Source: Bombyx mori
Taxonomy: Eukaryota > Arthropoda > Insecta > Lepidoptera > Bombycidae
DNA: 64,000 nt
NCBI RefSeq assembly: GCF_030269925.1
Contig: NC_085120.1
Span: forward strand, 9,265,501-9,329,500
Direction of reading: 5' to 3'
A program made the position numbers and the translations under genes. The notes beneath the pieces are model-generated. The model saw nothing but the letters and a program-made list of their open reading frames with translations. It was not told where the DNA came from and made no database searches. Of this stretch, positions 12,901-22,963 are shown piece after piece. The stretch's first letter is position 1; each line of letters begins with the position of its first letter.

Positions 12901-13558
12901 TAGTTCACCTCATTCTCTAGGAGCGAATTGTGAGAAAGACAACAATAATCCAATGAAAATCTTTACAAAGTTTTTCAATCAGAAGTCTGATGACATTCCC
13001 AAAATAGATTATTCTTTTGATATTGACCACCTGATATTAGTAGTGGGTCAATTAAAAAGTAGCGATTGTTTAATTTATGCTGAATCAAAGAAATATGTAT
13101 CAGGATATATTATAAAAAAATGTAAATCAAAGATTTTTACTGGATGTACTGCTTGCATGCATGATTTAGCTGAAAACAATTTAGACATTAATTCCTTTAT
13201 CTACGAGATTGATTACACTAAGAAATCTTTGTTTCATCCCAATCACAATTTTATCAATTTAATGAACAATATTTATTATACAATTGTTGCATGTTTACGT
13301 CTTTCTCCCGAATCATCCTTTTTAAAGCATAAAATTGCTGTTGCGCTTAATCTCGCTTGTGATTATAGTTTTATTACGTGTAAGGAACACAAAACCAAAT
13401 TAATTAATTTTATTAATGATCTTGCAATTAGATTAATAATATATAGCTGGTGTACTGGTGTAAATCGTATTTTGCATGGGAAAATTTCGAAATTTGATAA
13501 GAATGACCTGGTGAAAGTACAAGCCTTTGATTATTATAACAAAAAATATAAAAAATAA
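9934..13558 (+). CDS. THAP-domain P-element-like (THAP9-like) transposase, five exons, intact reading frame
   Basis: Exons read as 9934-9982, 10319-10531, 10840-10950, 11082-12191 and 12441-13558. All introns are GT-AG and all junctions keep frame, giving about 866 aa (human THAP9 is about 900). Residues 9-65 form a C2CH THAP zinc finger: C9-x3-C13, then C62-x2-H65, with W39 and a later SVPTLF motif like the family's AVPTIF box. A coiled-coil-like basic stretch (KDKCRKQRDD) follows. The P-element RNase H-like core shows FDEIS (D273), VICDQ (D363), FDPPHLLKG (D408) and DPLENFF (E615), which fit the family's acidic catalytic positions. A tttcttacag acceptor at about 9910 suggests a 5' UTR intron. 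By family, the protein binds transposon ends and cuts and rejoins DNA in the nucleus. No terminal inverted repeats were found by eye, so it could be an autonomous element or a domesticated gene. Confidence 0.85.
12262..12413 (+). pseudogene. Decayed copy of part of transposase exon 5, lying in intron 4
   Basis: Intron 4 of the THAP transposase contains text that tracks its own last exon: gatttagctgaaaac, then ttacgtttttctcctgaat, then aaattgctgtt and a cgcttaa/ctcgctt-like stretch. The matching blocks occur in the same order at about 13161-13405 in exon 5, with internal gaps and many substitutions. It is a broken partial duplicate, not an exon, because the gaps destroy the frame. It probably comes from an older deleted copy of the element or from local duplication. 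Confidence 0.7.
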
Positions 13559-13641
13559 ATGATTTTGTTGAATTAGCTTGGTTAATATAATTATAAATTA
13601 TTTTGATTTCTTGGTGGTAAAATGAAATAGAATATTTTTGC

Positions 13642-14212
13642 AGAAAAGCATGAAAGCATTCTGCAGAATGGACAGCAGCGTTTTATGAGTACTATACAAG
13701 AATACTACAACTACTGACTGGAATATAAATGGTTGAGGTAGGGCATATTGTATAGTCATACCGATATGTATCCCCATCCTGCCTGTTTCTGTCGGGAAGC
13801 AGTTATGCTTTCCTGTTTAAATAAAATACAGCACAATTGATCTCAGATCCAAAGTTAGATGATGGCATTCACGTTTTGTTTCCTGGTGTTTGATAACCAA
13901 GTTACACCAAGTGGCCTGTGACCACGTTCATCCTTCTACCCAATATAAAATAATGTTTTTATTTTTGTAGACAAAGGTTTGATAATGAAAAATTTTTATG
14001 GAAAAATATGAAGGAGCACTAAAATGTCTGAAACATGAAAAGATTGATGCACTATATTTGGACCAGAACGTGTTATGTAATATATTAATTTGTAAGTATG
14101 ATTACATTAACACAAAATTTTTCATGGTCGTATTTTTTCAATATTTGTTACATACTTAAGATACTTTGTTTCTCCGTTTCAGAAGAGAAACTGATTCAGC
14201 AAGGAACGTGAA
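13642..14212 (+). other. Splice-framed short ORF pieces, unidentified
   Basis: After a tttttgcag acceptor (ending about 13642) there is a short open stretch reading KHESILQNGQQRF... that ends at a TGA near 13714. A second open stretch from 13997 (MEKYEGALKCLKHEKIDAL...) runs to a gtaagt donor near 14091, and a ctccgtttcag acceptor follows near 14182. A decayed Bm1 copy separates them. I do not recognise either peptide. They could be remnants of host gene exons or of transposon cargo, or chance. Confidence 0.25.
13735..13955 (+). mobile_element. Old Bm1 SINE
   Basis: ccccatcctgcctgtttctg, gaagcagttatgc and a gtggcctgtgaccacgttca block follow Bm1 order at low identity. It is among the most diverged copies in the window. 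Confidence 0.6.
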
Positions 14213-17185
14213 CTCACAAGGGATCTTAATTTTTTTAAAATATGTTTATAATTTATAAATTAATAATTGAAATAGTTCATAAGATCTAAATTGATGCCAA
14301 TTTTGTTTTAAAATAGGTTGTTTAGTTCTTATAGTTATAGTATTACGTTTGAATAGTTGTTGTAATTAGTAAGTTAGTAATATATGAAAATACTGATATA
14401 AATTTTTGTAAATTCTACGAGAAGATGATTTTAATTAATGATCAAAAGTCAATGGTCTTCAAAAGCATTATTTGCAATTATTTAGATTAACTGTGGAATA
14501 TATTTGCTAAGTTGTGTTTTCTGTATGAGCATATCTAAATGAAAATGCCCAAACATGATCACGTTTCTTACATTTTCATGATGTGAAATCAATATGCTTG
14601 TGACTGAGTATATTAATAATTTATTAAAACTTAAGTGCTAGACAGCAACCCCCTATGGCACTGCTGAAGTGTATAAACACTGGTGACCACTTATCATGAG
14701 CCGGGTTGCGTGCTCGTCTGCTGTTGAGGGCAATAAAGATTTTCGAAACCCTTTCTATTATTTAGATGTAATATTAATGTACATTTAATTTGGATTAAAA
14801 GATAAATTTACATTTTATGTTTGCATGTGTATGTTTATAATTCATTTGCATGTAACGAACATCAGTTTCTTTTGTAACAAAATGCAAACTAATGGTTTGT
14901 AATGAATGTAATTAACTTTAAGATGATTTTCTTTCAATCTGCTGTTTGTTTCATCTAGTATTACCAAAGCTAAAGCATCAGAAAAGTCAGTATAGAAATG
15001 ATTTAGATAGGGAATAAAATAATTCATGTATTATTGTAATCATGTCTAAAATTTCTATAAGCGTCATTAAGTACAAACTATCAATATTTAACAGTACTTT
15101 AAATCATCATTACATTTTTTGTTTTTTTTGTTTTTCAAATCATGTAACAAAACGTTTGTGCAGAACAAAATGTCACATGTTATGAACATGATTGTGGGTT
15201 AATCGTTTCTTAAATTTCTAAATGTTTATAAGAATGCTAAGAATAATTTAGTATTCACTTTAGTGTGTGTATTATCTCTACAATGCTAGTTTAAATGACA
15301 ATTATTGTATGACGAAGCATAGGTAGTGTTTATAGATGTAATATTTTCATACAAGGTCTGTCACGATCAACTTAAGCAAGAACAGCTATCATTAAGAAAC
15401 AAATTTATTAAATTTAATTCAAATTGTCTACTATGTTTGTAATGGAAAGCTGACATGTTTATATTTCGCACAAATGACTTAATCGACATTGAATGATTTG
15501 ATTATCTAGACTTGATTAACTTTTAGATAACTTTCGATTTAATGTTAATAAGTACGCTAGTAGGATTAATCTAGAGGAGTTATTGTTATTCGAAATTTTA
15601 TACAATTGTACGTTCATACAATCTTTTAACAGAAAATTGTTTGTAATATAGGGAAATTAAATAGCTTACAGAGAATTACAGCTTTTTATTTTAAAAAACT
15701 GTTTTCTCTCTGCATGAAAAGATCTTATCGATTAGAATGCTGAACACAATCAAACATTCTTTAATATCTCATAAGTACTACCGGGAATTTCAGCGATTCT
15801 AAACGATAAGATTTTTTCATAAAGAGAGTTATTAAAAATATTAAAATTACTAAAAAAGCCACCTGGTGCGGAGTAGGGAGACTAATAATCGACCGTAGCG
15901 ACGCCTGCTGGACCGGGCTTTAACTAAAGCAAAAATAAAAATGAGAGTTGCGCATCTATCTCTAATATATTAAGTGTATAATCTATGATAATAATGTTCA
16001 AGCTTATAATTTCAATTAATTATAGTCGAATTTCGACAACTGCGGGACCACTAGTAACAAGAAAAGCATCCGTAGATATGACAAATATTCATCTGCCACT
16101 TTTAAACTGGATGGTAAGTAAGCAAGGATGATTTGGAAACATCGGTCGAGTAAAGGTGCTCACCTGTGTGAAAGTTTCGCAAACTTTTTTTTAGTATTTC
16201 TTTTTCCCAACCTATTCGCCGGTAAAGGGGCTATTGCAGCTATGTTCCGGGCTATGGAACCGCATGGAACCAGGGAGAGCTAACGTCAAAAAACTAGGTA
16301 GTATTTCCTTCGGCATTAGCGAGGCGTAGACATAATTAAAAGTACTTTTAGGGTTTAATTATCATGATTATATGATTTCAGACGGCTCGATTGTATAGTA
16401 TATACTTCGGTTTTCGTGGCCCATATTAATGACTATAAAAATTTTACCGTAATAGTGGTTTAAATCAAGAAACACGTAAACGTAGCTGATGAACACGTAA
16501 TTTACTTGTAAATTAGTGTGTAGTACAGTTACGACTGTTTAGAAAAACTACTTGTATCCACAAACTAAAGATAATTAAACATTTTCGCCTTTTCGCATTA
16601 AAAGTGCGCAAAAAACAATTTCGCAAAAAACAATTTCCAGAAATATTCGAAATTGAGTTAAGTAATATGCGTAAACATTTTTATCACCAGTATTTTTCTC
16701 ATAAATACTGTCGATAGTAGAGTACTGTCGAGCGTAGTTTAGTTTTTGTTTTTTTTTTATTTTTTAGTTTAGTTTACATATGTTTTGACTACTATTAACA
16801 AAATGAATACATAATTTTGTCTTACTTTACTCAAAAGACAGATAATGTAATTGATAAAAAATAAAAAATAAATGTTGCAAAGATATTAAAAATATTACAT
16901 GTTAAACCTTTAAAACACTCTCCTGTAAAATTAGTTAGTTTTGTGATTATACGGTTTTAATGCGAGAAGACTATTATATTGTCTGCTTTTATTTTGCGTA
17001 CAGGATGAATCAAAACAAGACAGTGATAGAAATTAAATTATTCAACCCATCCTTATACGGGTACCGAGTTAGGATACGTATGCGTAATTATTTATTTATT
17101 CACAAGGGACTTCATTACATTTAATTTTGTAACCGCAAGGGAGGTGTATTTATCATAAATATAATAATAGGTACTTAATCCTGCG
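14213..17185. other. AT-rich intergenic DNA
   Basis: No gene. A decayed repeat piece lies at about 14650-14745 (aagtgtataaacactggtga, gtgctcgtctgctgttg), and a possible old family B trace (ttcgccggtaaaggggctat) near 16215. Confidence 0.5.
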
Positions 17186-17615
17186 GGTAGGTAGCCTTCT
17201 GAGACGGCACGGGATAGGTAGCACCGCCATGTCTATTACTGCTGCAAAGAAGTAATGCTTTCCGATATGAAGGGGTTGGGTATTTACGTTGTTGATGTCA
17301 ATGGGCTCCGGTAACCGTATAACACCAGGTGGACCGTTAGCTAGTTCACCCGTATCTCTATATATAAAAATGAATTGCTGTTAGTTAGTCTCGCTAAAAC
17401 TCGAGAACGGCTGGACCGATTTGACTAATTTTGGTCTTGAATTATTCGTGGAAGTCCAGGGAAGGTTTAAAAGGTGAGAAAATATAAAAAATCTCGGAAT
17501 TATATAAAAACAAACAATTTTGTTTTTCCTTTGATGTGTCACCTTGATGCGTCTTTTATTTATCGATAGCTGGCACTACGAAGTCTGCCGGGTCAGCTAG
17601 TAAGTAATAAAAAAA
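17186..17615 (+). mobile_element. Bm1 SINE split by a Helitron
   Basis: The Bm1 body runs to ttcacccgta at 17354, stops for a Helitron (17355-17600), then resumes as taagtaataaaaaaa. The joined end equals the usual Bm1 3' terminus. Confidence 0.8.
17355..17600 (+). mobile_element. Non-autonomous Helitron inside Bm1
   Basis: Starts A|TCTCTATATATAAAAATG and ends gccgggtcagCTAG|T. It is complete at both termini. Same family as 58756-59037 and the fragment at 55645-55849. Confidence 0.85.
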
Positions 17616-17849
17616 CAAAACGTGTATGTATGGCTTCCGTTTAAGTTTCTAATAAGCTTTCTAATCTTCAAGTTTTCCATTTTCCCATAAATCCATGTAA
17701 CATTATTCGACGTCAAGCAGCGAAAGGCGAATCGTATATTTAAATTTAGATATTTTTTTTATGATTGATCTATTATTATTGTTTTTTTCAATCAGAGACG
17801 TTAACAAGATCACGGTCTACCTGGCGTGATGGGGTTACCGGAGCTTTTT

Positions 17850-18365
17850 ATCTACCTATTTGCTGGTAGCCTAGTAGGCTATTTCAGCTACGCCCAGACG
17901 GGTAGGTGAGCTCACGGGCTCAACCTGAGAGAATTTGCTAACACAAGCCCAAGCAAAGAGTAGCTCGCCGACTCTACCACCGAATCGGAATCGCGACCAA
18001 CTGAGAAAATCCGTCGAGAAATTCAGTAGGCTGTGTCTATGGGTACTGAAGTCCATAGACATCAGAGCGCGAATTCCTTTACCCACCTTGAGATATACGG
18101 TCGATATCTCGTTTTATAACAGCACTCCCTTTTTTTTTCTACCTAGCTGAGAGCCTTGAGAGGCTATTTCAGCGGAACCTTAACTAGTAGGTGAGCTCAC
18201 GGTGCTCAAACCTGACGACGTTGCTAATCGGTCTAATCCGGTGGTAGATTCTGCGAAGCACGGCTCTTGCTAGGGTTCGTGTTAGCAGTGTTAGCACTCC
18301 CCATCTTCGAGCCGGAACGCATAACTGATTCGTGGCAGGAATAGGTAGGATGATTGTAGCAACCC
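17850..18365. repeat. Mosaic of family B and Bm1 fragments
   Basis: In order: family B + (17868-18035), Bm1 - fragment (18036-18115), family B + (18140-18225), family B - (18228-18298), Bm1 - (18300-18365). None is complete. Confidence 0.6.
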
Positions 18366-19373
18366 GTACGTGCTAACACTGCAATTGTATCTTTTGCAGG
18401 GAATTTGGTATGTAGAAAATACCAGAGAAGTGGATTTAATAATGAATTCACTTTACTTATCAAAATTGGTTAATTGGGAAAAGTGTAAGTACAAAAAGTT
18501 TTTATCTACTTTTGGAACATTATTATGTGATTTCCACGTCATGAATTCTGTGTGGAATGCGACGTATACTTTACATATTTTGTAACGGTGGAACTGTAGG
18601 CTTAGGCCTTGTTCTTTGCTTCACGGCACCTTCGATTTAGGCCCTTTTAAATACGCTTTTATTAAATCACATGTTCACGCCAATTCATATAAATGCGTTG
18701 AGTTGTCTCGAGATTCCCTTATTAAGTCTTTTAAGGTCCATATTTGGCATTTACACGAACCCACCTAGTTGTGATAACGCAAAAACTTGATTTGACTAGC
18801 CAAGTCCAATTCGGTAAAGCCTCAAAACTTCGACCGAACAGGATTAGCGATGTTAAAAACGATTTAATACAACACGAACTCACCTTCGATGAACGAATTC
18901 ACATTACACTCGCGCGCATCCGATATTATATTGATATTTCCACTGAGCTGAACATCCACTGGCACAGAACAGTCAAGACACGTGACGCGGCGACAATAAA
19001 AGAATAACTATTTTGTGAGTTACGTCGGTTTGTTTAAGGACACACGATCGTCTCTAACGAACGCCGGGCCGCGACTGAACTGAAGTTCTGAAGCAGCACG
19101 CGGTGGACGCGAATGTTTCTAATTTTATCGTGCCAGTAATACGAGATAAAGCCGGTCTTTATTGAGGATTTTTTTTATTTTATTTTATAAGGATCAGACG
19201 GCTCTCATATGCGCACGGCCTACTAATGAGGCACTCCGTTCCAGTCGGTTGTACTGATGGAATTATTTTGAGGTGCACTGATATAATGTTTAGTAATTTA
19301 GCTTGGCTCCGAATAGTTCCGAGTTGCTATCACATTTTGTATTTCTTGAATTACTGTTTTTTGCTACTTCACT
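18366..19373. other. Unassigned intergenic DNA
   Basis: Slightly less AT-rich than its surroundings around 18740-19010, with one 87-codon open frame I do not recognise. No splice signals or family motifs support a gene. Confidence 0.45.
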
Positions 19374-19547
19374 AGATTTTTTTATTGCTCAGATAGTTGG
19401 ACGAGCTCACAGCCCACCAGGTGTCTCAGTATAATTACAACGGCTGCCTCACCCTTCAAACCGAAATGCAGTACTGCTTCACGACAGAAATATGCAGAGT
19501 GGTGGTACTATCCCTGTGCGGACTCACAAGAGGTCCTACCACCAGTA
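19374..19547 (-). mobile_element. Bm1 SINE with internal deletion
   Basis: Both ends match Bm1, but the middle (the block with tctatgggctccagtaacc and the ttatatctcaaggtgggt block) is missing. Confidence 0.75.
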
Positions 19548-19984
19548 AGTCCTATCCTAAGTCTATCTAAGCAAAAAGTTTTATGAAGCATAGATAAATT
19601 GGTTCAGTGCTCATTCCAGTATATGCGTAGCATTTTATCCAACGTCAGCGAGGGATGAACTCTCTTGAGATTCGAAGTTTTATGGGGCGTGGAAAGATCA
19701 TTTTCAAACAACCAAATCATAGTTGTTCCCCTGCTATTGCTGAAGTCCATAAACGACTGTGACCACTTCCCATAAGTTCCTGTATGAGCCTCTGTATAAA
19801 AAGATTACCAGATAGGTATGCTCAGAGGATTTTAACGATCAATGTAACTGCTATCAATAATTAGGATGTACGGGTAAACAATTCTGGCTTTCTTGAAGCA
19901 CTGCTAGAATTTTCCTGCCATCCCTTCACGGTTAAAATACTCTAATTTATTTTCCCACTGCCTAATTCTTAACATTTTTGTTTT

Positions 19985-20295
19985 TTTCCTACTTATGCTG
20001 ATAGCCTGGAGAGGCTATTCAGCTTCTCCTTGACGTGTAGGTGAGGTCACGGGGCTCAAACCGGGAGTGCTGCTAACAAGGGCCCTAGCAAGAGTAGTGC
20101 TTTGCAGAATCTACTACCGGATCTGAAACGCGACCCACTAAAATGATTCGGCGAGAAACTCAGTGGGCTATGTCTATGGGTTAATTCATTCGTCGAGTCC
20201 TTCGTCGTAAGCGACGGGTCCGATGAGGACGGTGACCGGTGCTTGAGGTAGGTACCTAAAAGCACCGTTAATGGATCGGGCGAAACCGTAATTAC
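19985..20295 (+). repeat. Repeat family B
   Basis: Near full length from tgctgatagcctggagagg to caccgttaatggatcgg. Confidence 0.75.
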
Positions 20296-20329
20296 GTATA
20301 ACCTTCTAGTTTCTATCTAAAGTATTGGT

Positions 20330-20515
20330 GGCAGAGCATCTTGCAGTCATTGGAATTGTCGTGGCCTAGATAAGACGCTCTTACTAGTATCGAACGATGC
20401 AACCATGCCAGTGTTCCAATACCGCAGGCAGATAAACATTTTTGTAATGAAATACGTACATAACACGTTTTCGTGTATGCCTCCCAAAGTGATGCAATAA
20501 AATCGTGTGATAAAA
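20330..20515 (+). mobile_element. Bm1 SINE head only
   Basis: Carries tcgtggcctagataagac, a degenerate B box (agtgttccaatac) and aatgaaatacgtac, then ends in an A tract without the Bm1 body. Confidence 0.65.
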
Positions 20516-20591
20516 AAAAATATTAATTTGCGAAAACCGCGACGGTGCGTTAATCGGCCAATTGTTGCTCTGTTAATTTTAATATTAGCAG

Positions 20592-20745
20592 CTTTTTTTT
20601 CTTTGTTTTTATTGCCCTTATAGGCAGACGAGCATACGGCCCACCTGTGAGTGGTTGGTTAACGTCGCCCGTGGACTTCAGCAATCCCAGGGGCAGAGCC
20701 AAGCCGCTGCTTACCGCTACCACTACAGCTTCCAATCTCATCTTC
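20592..20745 (-). mobile_element. LINE 3' end, repeat family C
   Basis: Shares gcatacggcccacctg and ggcagagccaagccgctg with 30243-30515; the A-rich tail lies at the left end. Truncated copy. Confidence 0.75.
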
Positions 20746-21066
20746 ACTAGTACATTTCGTTTTACATTAAGTTCATTTTCATGTCTCATAGACACAGTTA
20801 ATTTCTTGTTGAGTACGCACCAGAGAATATGTTCAGCAAATTGATGAACACAACCGTTTCAAAATTATTAATGAATCTTAGTTTAACAATGGTTTAATTA
20901 AAATTAATCATACCGATATCCAAACATGGGTGAGAGAATGCGTAGTATTGTTCCCAACGTTTGTAATAATAATACAAGCGTAGAAAATGAGTATCAGAGC
21001 TTCTGTATTAATAAACCGACTTGATATAAGGAAACTAACTTGTTTAGAACCAAGAATACAGAAAAG

Positions 21067-21304
21067 GTTTTTTTTTATTGCTTATATGGATGAACAAGCT
21101 CACAGTCCGCCTGGTGTTAAGTGGTTACTGGAGCCCATAGACATCTACAACGTAAATGCGCCACCCACCTCGAGATATAAGTTCTAAGTATAGTTACAAC
21201 GGCTACCCCCACCCTTCGAACCGAAACGCATTACTGCTTCACGGCGGAAATAGGCGGGGTGGTGGTACCTACCCGTGCGGACTCCCAAGGTCCTACTACC
21301 AGTT
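21067..21304 (-). mobile_element. Bm1 SINE, head-less
   Basis: Reverse-strand copy, well conserved. It lies about 220 bp upstream of the IFT57 X-box. Confidence 0.8.
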
Positions 21305-21521
21305 TAAAATCGTTCAATCGTCTTGACATATGAGCCCGAACCGGCAGCAAGAAGTTGTTATTTCATTTATTTTTCGATGTACCTATCACTTATTTCTGGA
21401 ATTTGTGTAGTTCCTTGAAATTCAGTGCATTTACAAATCTAATATTAGCGTAATATCTATGTTTACCAACGAACTGTAGACCATAGATAATAAATACACT
21501 TCACATTTAAGCGGTGGACTG

Positions 21522-21535
21522 ATCACCATAGCAAC
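21522..21535 (+). promoter_or_regulatory. RFX X-box before IFT57
   Basis: The 14 bases atcaccatagcaac fit the RFX consensus RYNRYY-N(1-3)-RRNRAC at every fixed position, with a 2-base spacer. The site ends 61 bases before the IFT57 ATG, the usual range for X-boxes of ciliary genes in worms and flies. This predicts control by an RFX factor in ciliated sensory neurons. Confidence 0.75.
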
Positions 21536-21596
21536 CGTAGCGAAGCACTTCAAAACAATCACGCATTACTTTTAGCGTAATTCAAACATTATCAAC

Positions 21597-22718
21597 ATGG
21601 ATTTAAGACTTATGGATAAATTACGTTTATTAAAAATCGACACGGATCTGCGTCCCCAGATAAAAATGAAACCGTTGAGTCGATATTATTTCGTGACGTC
21701 CACTAATCCGAACGAACAGTTTTTCGTGTTTGCCTCGACAGCGGCCTGGTTGATAAGGAAGTGTGGCAAGGATTTCGCTCAGCCCAACGAAGAGGACGAT
21801 CCTAACACAATCATAGCTGCAGTAATTGATGTACTCAAAGAAAACGAAGTTAATGTAGATTTCTCTTCGCATAAACTAAAACAAGGATGGGGCGATCAAG
21901 TTTGTAGTATCCTGAATATTCTCGCAGATGAAGCATTGAAAAAAGAAAACTTTGAATGGCAAAAACCAGTTGTTGACATACCAGAATCAGAAGAGTCGGT
22001 TGATGACATTGATCAAGTTGAAGACGAAACCGAAATATTACTGGACAAAGTTGAAGATGAAATGCCCATTTATTCTGATGAATCTGAAGGAGATATTAAT
22101 GCAGACGAAAAAGAACCAAGTAACATAGCCCAAAAGGTTCACGATTGGGAAGCGTGGAAGTTGGAATTGGAAAGGGTCGCTCCGGCTCTAAGATTGAAGA
22201 TATCCGCCGATGGACGCGACTGGCGAGCGAGACATGCACAGATGAGGAGTTACAAAGAAGAGTTATTCGATAGATTTAAAACAACGGGAACCCAGCTGAA
22301 TAAATTGCACAGTAGCATTTCATCGGCTATGGATAAGGTAACGGCCAGGGAGAATATATTGAATGAGCAATTCGAGCCTCTTGTCAAAGAATATGGTTCT
22401 CTACTCGACGAACTAAACAAAGTGTCAAATGAATATAAAGAGGCCAGTGTAGGTATCACTGAAAGGCAAGACATGTTGAACGAGCTTTCAACAAAGCTAG
22501 AGAATATTAAACAAAGAACCGAATCTAAAGGGTCCTCGATGAACGACAATTCTCCTCTAGTTACAGCAAAGAAAGCTGTCGCGACCTTGAAGAAAGATAT
22601 ACAGGAAATGGACTTTCAGATCACGGTGTTGCTGTGGCTTCTGACAACAAAGGAATCGAATGGCAACAGTTTACTTAATAACAAGGAATCTGGGATGATT
22701 GCCAACGAAGTGTACTAA
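21597..22718 (+). CDS. IFT57: Intraflagellar transport protein 57 (IFT57/HIPPI, che-13 homologue), single exon
   Basis: The 373 aa frame is uninterrupted and matches the family end to end. The N-terminal calponin-homology-like part (about residues 20-125) contains YYFVTSTNPNEQFFVF and LKQGWGDQVCSILNILAD. An acidic linker (about 128-180) is followed by VHDWEAWKLELERVAPAL, then a long coiled coil from about residue 215 to 345, with GSSMNDNSPLV near the end as in animal IFT57. In the family it is a subunit of the IFT-B complex that moves cargo along cilia; in insects that means sensory neurons and sperm. The start is the first ATG of the frame, in context atcaacATGG, and gives a length close to insect homologues. 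There is no intron. A Helitron begins 6 bp after the TAA, so the 3' UTR must run into it. An RFX X-box lies upstream. Confidence 0.93.
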   Translation: MDLRLMDKLRLLKIDTDLRPQIKMKPLSRYYFVTSTNPNEQFFVFASTAAWLIRKCGKDFAQPNEEDDPNTIIAAVIDVLKENEVNVDFSSHKLKQGWGDQVCSILNILADEALKKENFEWQKPVVDIPESEESVDDIDQVEDETEILLDKVEDEMPIYSDESEGDINADEKEPSNIAQKVHDWEAWKLELERVAPALRLKISADGRDWRARHAQMRSYKEELFDRFKTTGTQLNKLHSSISSAMDKVTARENILNEQFEPLVKEYGSLLDELNKVSNEYKEASVGITERQDMLNELSTKLENIKQRTESKGSSMNDNSPLVTAKKAVATLKKDIQEMDFQITVLLWLLTTKESNGNSLLNNKESGMIANEVY

Positions 22719-22724
22719 ATACAA

Positions 22725-22963
22725 TCTATACTAATACATCAATCTAGTGGTTTTTACGGATGTTCCGTTATAACTACTGAACCGTGCATCCGATTGACTT
22801 GAAACTTGGTATCCATGTAGATAATACATGTACTTAATGGATAGGCTAACATTGATGTGTTGGACTCCCTACACCAGTTGCGGGGGCGTTAATGATGAGA
22901 ATTTTTGTGGGGTTGAGAAATAATAATGTTTAAATGCCCAGCGAAGCGGAGGGGTTCAGCTAG
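22725..22963 (+). mobile_element. Non-autonomous Helitron directly after IFT57
   Basis: It begins A|TCTATACTAATAC and ends ...ggttcagCTAG|T, the TC start, CTAG end and A/T insertion flanks expected of Helitrons. The interior shares long stretches (cggatgttccgttataact; gacttgaaacttggtatcc) with copies at about 3873-4096, 36476-37925 and 41177-41428. It starts 6 bp after the IFT57 stop codon. Confidence 0.8.

Noticed and set aside
18744..19007. 87-codon plus-strand frame
   Set aside because: It has a plausible length but no family motif, splice context or second exon; kept only as unassigned DNA.
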